A stretch of 64,000 nt of DNA from Mycolicibacterium monacense (GTDB lineage Bacteria > Actinomycetota > Actinomycetes > Mycobacteriales > Mycobacteriaceae): the NCBI RefSeq assembly GCF_010731575.1, contig NZ_AP022617.1, positions 992,001 to 1,056,000 of the forward strand, in the 5' to 3' direction. Position 1 is the first letter of the stretch. The number at the start of each line of letters is the position of its first letter. Position numbers and translations under genes: made by a program. Of this stretch, positions 40,631 to 47,913 are shown one piece after another. Below the pieces are notes generated by a model. It worked only from the letters and a program-made list of their open reading frames with translations, did no database searches and was not told the origin of the DNA.

Positions 40631-42170
40631 CCGTCAGGCCGCGGATGGCGAGCGGCGTTTCGCCGATGTCGTCCTCGCACGGCCCGGGTTCGGAGAGACG
40701 GACTGGCACCCACCCGTCGCCGGCGGCCGGCCAGCCGATGGTCAGCTGATCGATGACGCCGTCGGAATAGTCGAGCCGGACACAGGGATCGAGCTTCCCC
40801 TCGGGCCGGTCCCGTCGCGTGATCGCCACGCCGAGCTTCTCGACGGTGAGCGCTCCGGCGTTCACGGTCTGAAATGCGATGACCGGTTCGGCGTGGCGTA
40901 TCGTCATGATGCCGAACGTGATTCCGTTCGCATCGCCGACGCCCACGCCGCCGTTGCCGCCCGTCGTGGAGGCGGTCGTGACGCTGCAGTTGTCGATGCG
41001 CATGCCGTTGACCCGCGTGTCCGTCAGCGACTCGGCGCGGACCGCCCAGGTGGGGCAATCGTCGATCGTCGCGTCGCCGACGTGGATGTCGAAGTCGGTG
41101 AAGCGCGGGTCCCCGGACGTGCCAGGCCGGGCCAGCAGATGGATCCCCATGTCGCAGTCGGTCGCGGTGACGTCGTCGAGGCGGACCGCACGGCTGGCGA
41201 CGTAGTGCCACCCGACGTCGGTGCCCGGTTCCGCGGAGTCGATGAGAAACGCCGAACCGGCATGGACGCCGACGACGTCGAGACCCTCGACGGTGACGCG
41301 GTGGGCACCCGCGAGCCGTACCCCGTTCGCCCGGCAGCCGAACACGTTGACGTTCTCGACGGTGAAGTCCGCGTTCGACCAGTCGGTCAGCTCCGGCAAC
41401 GAAAAGGTGTGCGCGGCAGGATCGAAAGTCGGCTCGGCTTCGAAGTACGTCACCAGCGCGAGCCCGTCGTCGCCGGTGTTCACCGCGCTGTACTCGGTCA
41501 CCGTCGCGCGCCGGCAGGCGTTGAAGTGGAGTCCGTCCGCGCCGCTGTCGGTCACCCGCAGCCCCGTCACCTCGATGCCGGAGACACCCATCATGACCAC
41601 CCCGGTCTGCGGGCTCGACCTCACGGTGCAGTCGGAGACGGTCACCTCGGTGACCGGCCTGGACTGCCCGGACCAGCCCTTCGGTTGTGCGCCGTCCAGA
41701 TCGGGAAAGCCCTCCACCCGGATGCCGTCACCGAGTGAGCGCCGTGCGCCGTCTGCCCACCGGATGTTCAGTCCCCGCAGGTGGATTCGGGACGCCGGAC
41801 CGCGGACGAGCAGGCCGTGACTGCTCCCGGTGTGCTTCGTCGGATGCAGGTTGTCCATGTACAGCTCCGCGCCCGGATCGAATTCGACGCGGACATCGGC
41901 CAAACCCGAGATGACGACCGCGGCCCCGCCGGGCGGCCAACGCTGTGCGAATCGGTATGTCCCCCTGGAGAACCGAAGGGTGCTCCCCGGGCGCAGTGCG
42001 GCTGCAGCCGCCTGGACCGCCCGGGAGTCATCGGTGATCCCGTCACCGGTGGCGCCGTGGGCGCGGACGTCGACGACGGTGCGCGGGCCGTTCGTCGAGC
42101 AGCCCGCGAGCAGGGCCGAGGCGGCCGCGGCGGACGTGCGTGCCAGCAGTTCCCGCCTCGACAACGTCAC
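40584..42170 (-). CDS. Tat-type lipoprotein with right-handed beta-helix (pectate-lyase/GH28-like)
   Basis: The 528-residue protein begins with a twin-arginine-like signal (SRRELLART, R5-R6) ending in the lipobox LLAGC, so C24 should be lipidated and the folded protein anchored outside the membrane. The mature part starts with the pectate-lyase-superfamily pattern (VRAHGATGDGITDDS) and continues as a parallel beta-helix with a NTGDDGLA motif like the catalytic Asp pair of GH28. It would cut or epimerise a polysaccharide. It is a clear paralogue of the protein at 47903-50293. GTG 42170 overlaps the stop of the upstream glycosyltransferase (GTGA). The 3' end overlaps wzy. Confidence 0.8.
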   Translation of the reverse strand: MTLSRRELLARTSAAAASALLAGCSTNGPRTVVDVRAHGATGDGITDDSRAVQAAAAALRPGSTLRFSRGTYRFAQRWPPGGAAVVISGLADVRVEFDPGAELYMDNLHPTKHTGSSHGLLVRGPASRIHLRGLNIRWADGARRSLGDGIRVEGFPDLDGAQPKGWSGQSRPVTEVTVSDCTVRSSPQTGVVMMGVSGIEVTGLRVTDSGADGLHFNACRRATVTEYSAVNTGDDGLALVTYFEAEPTFDPAAHTFSLPELTDWSNADFTVENVNVFGCRANGVRLAGAHRVTVEGLDVVGVHAGSAFLIDSAEPGTDVGWHYVASRAVRLDDVTATDCDMGIHLLARPGTSGDPRFTDFDIHVGDATIDDCPTWAVRAESLTDTRVNGMRIDNCSVTTASTTGGNGGVGVGDANGITFGIMTIRHAEPVIAFQTVNAGALTVEKLGVAITRRDRPEGKLDPCVRLDYSDGVIDQLTIGWPAAGDGWVPVRLSEPGPCEDDIGETPLAIRGLTVTPPVERPSAVVCGR

Positions 42171-43318
42171 GTGCGGCTGCCGACGAGTTCGCCGAAGATC
42201 GCATCGGCCGCCGCGGTCGGGCGGATCTGCTGCTGGCGTGCCAGCACGTGCGCGTGGCCGCGCCTGGCCAGGTCGGCTCGTGACGCGTCGTCTGAGCAGT
42301 ACCGCCGGAGCAGGTCGGCCAGTTCCGTGGGCCGGTGCGGGTCGAAGAACTCGGCGCCGTCGCCGCACGTCTCACGGATCGAGGGGATGTCCGACGCCAA
42401 CACCGGTGTGCGCGAGGCCATGGCTTCCAGCGGCGGCAGGCCGGCGCCCTCGTACAGGGACGGCATGATCAGCAACTCCGCGGACGCAACCAAGGACCGC
42501 AGCGCGGCGAACGGGAGCTGGCCGGTCACCAGGACGCGGTCCGGATTGTCCTCGGCGAGTCTGCGGACCCGGTCGTCCATAGTCCGCAGGGTGGCGCCGC
42601 CGCCGGCGATCACGAGCTTGTGAGGGATCTCGTCGGTGAGATCGGCGAACACCTCGAGAACGAGCGGAAGGTTCTTGTAGATCTTCGTGTTTCCGACGTA
42701 CAGCAGGTAACGGCCACCGACCGGCGACAGGGCCGGATCCACCGGATCGAGCCACACCTCGTCCACGGGGATCGGTGTCACCAGCACCGGCGCGGACGGT
42801 TCGATGTCCCTCAGCGTCGTGGCCGTCGCCTCCGACACCGTGAAGATCCGGCGGCAGAACCTGGCGTCGGCACCCAGCATGGCGCGGGCATACAGCCGCC
42901 GGGCCCGACTCTGCCCGCTGATGGCCTCGGGCAGAAGATGAATCGTGTCGTGGACGGTGACGTACAGCGCCGTGCGGCGGTTGCCCGGAAGGAAACGGGC
43001 CAACGGGTAGGGGTAGTGCGGCAGCCACACCGCGCGCGGTCGCGCCGCCTCGAATGCGCGGCGCCACACCGATTGTTCGGCGGCCGAGTACATCGGCGCC
43101 TGCGCAGGGGAGGCCAGGATGAGCTCGGTGCTCGGGCGCAGCGCAGGAACGGCCTGCGGGTCGGCGAGCACCGCCAGGGTCTGGCCGTCACGGTCGGCCG
43201 CCTCCTCCAGGTAGGGCAGCTGGGTCCGGATGTACGTGCCGATCCCGCTTTGGCGGATATGCCGCGCATCGAATAGGAGATCGACACGCCGGCCACCGCG
43301 GTTCCGCGCGTCTTTCAC
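42167..43318 (-). CDS. GT4-family glycosyltransferase
   Basis: The 383-residue cytoplasmic glycosyltransferase has N-terminal DARHIRQSGIGTYIR (acceptor-side GT-B loop), LYVGNTKIYKNLPLVLEVF and the donor motif SLYEGAGLPPLEAMASRTPVLAS. It is the mannosyltransferase-like GT4 type common in repeat-unit assembly. GTG 43318 is chosen because GGGAGG lies four bases upstream; the in-frame TTG 43348 has no such site. It is coupled to the beta-helix lipoprotein gene by a GTGA overlap. Its product differs from the other GT4 in this block. Confidence 0.87.
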   Translation of the reverse strand: MKDARNRGGRRVDLLFDARHIRQSGIGTYIRTQLPYLEEAADRDGQTLAVLADPQAVPALRPSTELILASPAQAPMYSAAEQSVWRRAFEAARPRAVWLPHYPYPLARFLPGNRRTALYVTVHDTIHLLPEAISGQSRARRLYARAMLGADARFCRRIFTVSEATATTLRDIEPSAPVLVTPIPVDEVWLDPVDPALSPVGGRYLLYVGNTKIYKNLPLVLEVFADLTDEIPHKLVIAGGGATLRTMDDRVRRLAEDNPDRVLVTGQLPFAALRSLVASAELLIMPSLYEGAGLPPLEAMASRTPVLASDIPSIRETCGDGAEFFDPHRPTELADLLRRYCSDDASRADLARRGHAHVLARQQQIRPTAAADAIFGELVGSRT

Positions 43319-43416
43319 ACGACCTCCCTTTGTTGCAATTCCAAACAAGGCTACGTCGCCGCCGCCAAGGTCCCGACTCGGTCACATCTGTTCGTATTCA
43401 TTGCATCGGTTGGGTC

Positions 43417-43430
43417 GGATACCGTTTCAC
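43417..43430 (+). promoter_or_regulatory. Leaderless promoter element GGATACCGTTTCAC (copy 2)
   Basis: It is the same 14-base string as at 17474-17487. TACCGT (43420-43425) lies seven bases before GTG 43433. Confidence 0.42.
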
Positions 43431-43432
43431 CC

Positions 43433-44140
43433 GTGACCGGTTCTTTGACAGGATTCGACGAGTGGCTCAACCGCCTGCTCGAGGACTGCGCGCGTGACGC
43501 GGGCGAAGATGTCGTTTCGTATGTCGCCCGCGCCGTGGCGTCTCAGATGGTGGCGGATCTGAGGCGTACCGAACGGGCCTCGATCGACGAACTCATGGCG
43601 CGCCTCAACGAGTGCAGGGTGTTTGCCGAGACCGAGATGCCCAGTGTCGAATCCGAGATCACCGCCCCCGACCGGTTGCAGGCTCTGTACGCCACCGGGC
43701 TGCTCGACTCACCTCCGGACGAGGCATACGACCGCATCACCCGGGCGGCGGCCGCCGCGCTGGACGCCCCGTCGGCCGCCATGTCACTGATCGACGTCGA
43801 CCGGCAATTCTTCAAGAGTTCGGTGGGTATGGGCGACGACGAACGGCAGACGCCACTCGATCGGTCCGTCTGCCAATATGCGGTGGCAAACGGCTCCGCA
43901 CTGGTACTCGAAGACGCCAGGACCGATCCGGTGTTCAGGAATCATCCTGCGGTCCGCGACGGCACCATGGTCGCCTATCTCGGCATCCCGTTGACCGACA
44001 AAGACGACAACGCGGTCGGAACGTTGTGTGTATTCGATGTCAAACCGAGACTCTGGGGTACCGGTCACGTCCGTATTCTCAGCGATCTCGCACAACTCGC
44101 CGCCGAGAAGATGTTCGGGTCACGCGCCGGACAGCAGTAG
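43433..44140 (+). CDS. GAF-domain sensor-like protein
   Basis: The 235-residue soluble protein has an N-terminal helical part (1-75) and one GAF domain (about 78-225: LYATGLLDSPPDEAYDRI, MSLIDVDRQFFKS, LDRSVCQYAV, YLGIPLTDKDDNAVGTLCV). No output domain (kinase, GGDEF, HTH) is attached, so it would work by protein contact. A cysteine in RSVCQYA lies in the pocket region. It lies inside the polysaccharide block, upstream of the glycosylphosphotransferase, and might control it. The GTG start follows the shared 14-base promoter element. The ligand is unknown. Confidence 0.82.
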   Translation: MTGSLTGFDEWLNRLLEDCARDAGEDVVSYVARAVASQMVADLRRTERASIDELMARLNECRVFAETEMPSVESEITAPDRLQALYATGLLDSPPDEAYDRITRAAAAALDAPSAAMSLIDVDRQFFKSSVGMGDDERQTPLDRSVCQYAVANGSALVLEDARTDPVFRNHPAVRDGTMVAYLGIPLTDKDDNAVGTLCVFDVKPRLWGTGHVRILSDLAQLAAEKMFGSRAGQQ

Positions 44141-44274
44141 TGAGGGCCGCCGCGACCCGGGGAAACTCGCGCCGTCGGCAAAAGACTCTCAGGTTGCGCA
44201 CGGTTTTCTCCCCGTTGCCGGCAGAACACCTATAAGGTTGCAGCTGCAAAGATTTGCCCGGGGGGAAGTGACGC

Positions 44275-44316
44275 ATGCACTCACACGCGGACGCGACACG
44301 CGATGCCGCCCAGTAG
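44275..44316 (+). CDS. Possible 13-residue leader peptide ahead of the glycosylphosphotransferase gene
   Basis: ATG 44275 is preceded by GGGGGAAG (44261-44268) at good spacing and opens a 13-codon frame ending at TAG 44314-44316. It overlaps the ATG (44303) of the next gene in another frame. The real gene has no good ribosome-binding site of its own, so ribosomes leaving the short frame may restart there. This is an inference from layout only. Confidence 0.35.
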   Translation: MHSHADATRDAAQ

Positions 44317-45817
44317 CCAGGCCACGGTGCCACGACAGGCGGCCGTTGCTGCATCGGTTCCCGGCGGCGCGACCGCCAGGCGGCGGCCCCGCTTCCTCGA
44401 TCGGCTGCGCGTCGAGTCCGGGTACATCGCGATCACCATCGCACTCGACGTGTGGGCGGGCGCATGGGCCGTCGTGCTGGCGCATCTGTGGATCGGCGAT
44501 CAGGCCGACAACCGTAACGTCCTGCTGTACTCGTGGGCGTTCGTGCCGGTACTCGTGCTCGTCCTGGCCACCCGGTCGCTGTACAAGCGGAAGCTGAACC
44601 GCAGCTTCCTCGACGAGCTCGAGCCGGTGGAGACGGCCGCGGCGGTGTCCGCACTCGCGGTGTTGAGCGTGATGGTGCTGCGCATACCCGCTCTCCCGGA
44701 GGGTCAGCAGGTGGTGGCCCACATCCGCCCCAGTGACGTCATGGTTCGGATCTGGTTGTGTGCGGCCATCCTGGTTCCCGCGGTGCGCCTGATGAGGTCG
44801 GTCACGCAGCGCTACCTGCGGCGAAAACACCGCTTCGGAGCGCCGGCGCTGATCGTCGGGTCCGGTCCGATCACCAACCAGATCATCACGCGGATGGCTC
44901 AGGTGCCCGACTACGGTCTTCGTCCGGTCGGCGTGCTCGACGATGCGCCGCCCACGGACGCCGAGCTGGTCAACGTGCCGTATCTGGGGACCGTCGACAA
45001 TTTCGAGAACGCCGTTCGCGCAACGGGTGCCGAAGACCTCATCATCGCGCCGTCGCCGGTTTCGGGTGAGCAACTGGCGCGCTGCGCCCAGTTGGCGCAG
45101 AGGCTCGGTGTTCGGGTGCGGGTCGTTCCCCGGCTGATGGACGTCGTCAACGGCAACACCCGGATCGAGCATCTGGGCGGAGTCCCCCTGATGGTGCTCA
45201 GCCCGGTCGATCCCAAGGGCTGGCAGTTCGCGTTCAAGTACGCGCTGGGCCGGACCATCGCCGCCCTCGGCGTCCTGCTCATCTCGCCGCTGTTCATCGG
45301 GCTGGCGCTCGCCGTCAAGCTCAGTTCGCCCGGGCCGATCTTCTTCCGCCAGCCACGCGTCGGGCGTGACGGTGTCGTCTTCGACTGTCTGAAGTTCCGC
45401 AGTATGCGGCCCGCCCCGGCCGGCGCCACCTTCGAGTTGAAGGCCGGCGCCGCGCCCGGAGGTGTCGAGGGGGAGGACCGCCGCACCCGGATCGGCAAGT
45501 TCATGCGCAAGACGTCGCTGGACGAACTTCCGCAGCTGCTCAACGTGGTGAAGGGGGACATGACCCTGGTCGGTCCGCGTCCCGAACGGCCCGAGTTCGT
45601 CGAACTGTTCGAGATGCATGTGCGACGCTACGGCGAGCGGCACCGGGTGAAGGCCGGCATCACCGGCTGGTCGCAGGTGCACGGGTTGCGAGGGCAGACC
45701 TCGATCGCCGACCGCGCCGAATTCGACAACTACTACATCGAGAACTGGTCGCTGCTGCTGGATTTCAAGATATTGATCCTGACGGTTCTCGCGGTGCTCC
45801 GTCCCACCGAAGAATAG
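44303..45817 (+). CDS. Polyprenyl glycosylphosphotransferase (initiating sugar transferase)
   Basis: The 504-residue membrane enzyme of the WbaP/CpsE type has four N-terminal helices (30-165), a Rossmann-like middle region (APALIVGSGPITNQI), a fifth helix near 315-340 and the C-terminal sugar-transferase catalytic domain. The catalytic domain shows FFRQPRVGRDG, FRSMRP, KTSLDELPQL, VGPRPERPEF and GITGWSQVHG. It transfers a sugar phosphate to undecaprenyl phosphate, the first step of repeat-unit synthesis. ATG 44303 has no clear ribosome-binding site and lies within a short upstream frame. TATAAG at 44231 is a possible -10. Confidence 0.9.
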   Translation: MPPSSQATVPRQAAVAASVPGGATARRRPRFLDRLRVESGYIAITIALDVWAGAWAVVLAHLWIGDQADNRNVLLYSWAFVPVLVLVLATRSLYKRKLNRSFLDELEPVETAAAVSALAVLSVMVLRIPALPEGQQVVAHIRPSDVMVRIWLCAAILVPAVRLMRSVTQRYLRRKHRFGAPALIVGSGPITNQIITRMAQVPDYGLRPVGVLDDAPPTDAELVNVPYLGTVDNFENAVRATGAEDLIIAPSPVSGEQLARCAQLAQRLGVRVRVVPRLMDVVNGNTRIEHLGGVPLMVLSPVDPKGWQFAFKYALGRTIAALGVLLISPLFIGLALAVKLSSPGPIFFRQPRVGRDGVVFDCLKFRSMRPAPAGATFELKAGAAPGGVEGEDRRTRIGKFMRKTSLDELPQLLNVVKGDMTLVGPRPERPEFVELFEMHVRRYGERHRVKAGITGWSQVHGLRGQTSIADRAEFDNYYIENWSLLLDFKILILTVLAVLRPTEE

Positions 45818-45839
45818 CTTTTCCACGGGCAAATTCCGT

Positions 45840-45845
45840 TACACT
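45840..45845 (+). promoter_or_regulatory. Putative leaderless -10 for the cis-prenyltransferase-like gene
   Basis: TACACT lies six bases before GTG 45852, in a short AT-rich gap of 34 bases. Confidence 0.42.
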
Positions 45846-45851
45846 CAATAA

Positions 45852-46517
45852 GTGCACTTATCGCCGCCGGGGGGGCCGGCGCACGTGGGATTGATTCCCG
45901 ACGGGTTAAGGCGCTGGGCGGACGCCAATAAAACCACATTGGTCGACGCGTACCGACGCGGAGCGATGAAAGTCGTCGATATTCTGCTCGCCCTACAAGA
46001 ACACGGTGTGCAGACCGTCTCGGTATACAACCTCAGTCGCGCAAATCTGGCACGACGGGACGACGAGCTCGAGGCGGTGTTCGCGGCGTCGACCCACTTC
46101 TTCAGCACACTGATTCCCGCTAACTTCGACCACACCGCCTGTGGCGTGCGAATCCACGGCGATCTCGATCTTCTTCCGGACGAATACGTCGCTGCCGCCC
46201 GGTCGGTGGAGCAAACGATGACCGGCCGCGATTTCCGGATCAACATCCTCGCCGCCTACGACGCCGCCGACGAACTCCGGGCGGCCCACCGCCGGGCCCG
46301 ACAGAACGGCTGCGACATCACCGCCGCTCTCGAGATCGGCGACGTCGACTTGGTCATCCGCACCACGCCCGAACCCCTGCTCAGCGGATTCCTGCCTTTG
46401 CAGAGCCAGTACGCCCAGCTGATGTTCCTGACCACTGCGCTCAACGATCTCCAACGCGCGGACATCGACGATCTGATCGCCGACTACCGACGCTTCCCGC
46501 AGCGGCGTGGGCGGTGA
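45852..46517 (+). CDS. Divergent cis-prenyltransferase (UppS-like)
   Basis: The 221-residue protein follows the undecaprenyl diphosphate synthase pattern: HVGLIPDGLRRWA (Asp17 matches the catalytic Asp), YNLSRANLARR in place of YAFSxENWxRP, and DLVIRTTPEPLLSGF near 166-180. Two key positions differ by eye. The second Arg of the RTxGExRxSNF block is Leu176, and the Mg-ligand Glu of AYxE is Gln189 (QYAQL). A C-terminal RRG remains. It may be an inactive subunit, or make a different prenyl chain, for the lipid carrier of this cluster. GTG 45852 is supported by a leaderless -10. The end overlaps or abuts the flavoprotein gene. Confidence 0.78.
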   Translation: MHLSPPGGPAHVGLIPDGLRRWADANKTTLVDAYRRGAMKVVDILLALQEHGVQTVSVYNLSRANLARRDDELEAVFAASTHFFSTLIPANFDHTACGVRIHGDLDLLPDEYVAAARSVEQTMTGRDFRINILAAYDAADELRAAHRRARQNGCDITAALEIGDVDLVIRTTPEPLLSGFLPLQSQYAQLMFLTTALNDLQRADIDDLIADYRRFPQRRGR

Positions 46518-46521
46518 CGCC

Positions 46522-47913
46522 ATGGAGCCCGACAGGAATCCGCTGATCATCGGCGCCGGGCCCGCCGGTCTCACCGCTGCACTGCAACTGGTGAAGCGCG
46601 GGGTCACGCCGCGGATCTACGAGGCGTCCGCGAACGTCGGCGGTCTGGCCCGCACGCCGCGGCGAGGTGACTGGCGCCTCGATCCCGGCGGGCACCGGTT
46701 CTTCACAAGAAGCGAAGCGGTCCTTGGCATCTGGAGGTCTCTGCTGCCCGCGGAGGAGTGGGTCGCGGTGGCCCGGCGCTCCGCCATGCTGGTGCAGGGC
46801 CGCCGAGTGCGGTATCCGCTCATCGGCCGCGACCTGCTCACCCAGCTGGGGGTCCGCAGCGGGATTCACGGCCTCGGCGACCTGCTGCGGGCCAGGCTGA
46901 TTCGCCGGAGGCGTCACGGTGGCGCCTCCGAGAGCTTCGAAGACTGGGGCACACGCGAATTCGGGCGGCACTGGTACACATTGTTCTTCGACGGATACGT
47001 CCGCAAGACCTGGCTCGCCGAGCCGGCCGACCTGACGAGTGACTGGGCGAACCAACGGATCCGGCCGATCCGATGGCGGAAGGTCGACGCTTTCGCCGCG
47101 CGCGACGTCTTCCGGTATCCCCGCCTCGGGCCCGGGCAGCTCTGGGAGGCCGCGGCGGCGGCGCTCGCCGACAGCGGTGTGGTCACGTCACTGGAGTCGC
47201 CGGTGGTGAAGGTGAGTCACCGCGGCGGGACGTGGATCGTCACACTGCAGAACTGCGACACCGCTTCCGGCGATGCGGTGTTCTCCAGCATGCCGCTCCG
47301 GTCCCTCGTCGAAGCCCTCGAACCCGGACCGCCCCAACATGTCCGGGCGGCCGCGGCAGCCCTGAGGCATCGCGCCCTGATCACCGTCGGCGTCGCCCTG
47401 CGCGAGCGCGTCGACCTCCCGTACAACTGGATGTACACCCCGAGTGGGCATATGCGGGTGGGTCGCATCCAGAACTACACCCGCTGGTCGCCGGATCTGG
47501 CCCCGGCGCAGTGGGGCGGGACCTACCTCGGCCTGGAGTACTTCACCAACACCGACGGCGACCTCTGGTTGGCCGACGACGAGGGTATGACGAAGGTCGT
47601 CGAACAGGATCTACGCGCGCTGGGAGTTGCCGCGTCCGCGGTCGAGAAGATCATGGTCGTCCGCTCGCAGTTCGCCTACCCGGTCTACGATTCCGAGCGC
47701 GAGAGAAGCGTCGCGGTGATCCGCGACTTCCTGCGCCACCACCACCCGTCGCTTCGGCCGATGGGGCGAAACGGTATGCATCACTACGACAACCAGGACC
47801 ACGCGATGCTGAGCGCGATGCAGAGCGTCGCCCGCTATTTCGGTGACGACGCGGATCCGTGGCAGGTCAACACGGAGCTGCGCTATCAGGAATCCGGACT
47901 GCTCAGGATGTGA
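46522..47913 (+). CDS. FAD-dependent oxidoreductase (UDP-galactopyranose-mutase/amine-oxidase-like)
   Basis: The 463-residue flavoprotein has the dinucleotide fold LIIGAGPAGLTAA at residues ~8-20, the second contact GGLARTPRRGDWRLDPGGHRFF, and a C-terminal FAD segment with HYDNQDHAM. The DPGGHRFF pattern recurs in UDP-galactopyranose mutase and related sugar-active flavoproteins, so a role in converting a nucleotide sugar or lipid-linked sugar is plausible. A desaturase-like or amine oxidase role is the alternative. ATG 46522 is chosen; GTG 46507 is in frame and would overlap the previous stop. It is convergent with the beta-helix gene and overlaps it by 11 bases. Confidence 0.8.
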   Translation: MEPDRNPLIIGAGPAGLTAALQLVKRGVTPRIYEASANVGGLARTPRRGDWRLDPGGHRFFTRSEAVLGIWRSLLPAEEWVAVARRSAMLVQGRRVRYPLIGRDLLTQLGVRSGIHGLGDLLRARLIRRRRHGGASESFEDWGTREFGRHWYTLFFDGYVRKTWLAEPADLTSDWANQRIRPIRWRKVDAFAARDVFRYPRLGPGQLWEAAAAALADSGVVTSLESPVVKVSHRGGTWIVTLQNCDTASGDAVFSSMPLRSLVEALEPGPPQHVRAAAAALRHRALITVGVALRERVDLPYNWMYTPSGHMRVGRIQNYTRWSPDLAPAQWGGTYLGLEYFTNTDGDLWLADDEGMTKVVEQDLRALGVAASAVEKIMVVRSQFAYPVYDSERERSVAVIRDFLRHHHPSLRPMGRNGMHHYDNQDHAMLSAMQSVARYFGDDADPWQVNTELRYQESGLLRM

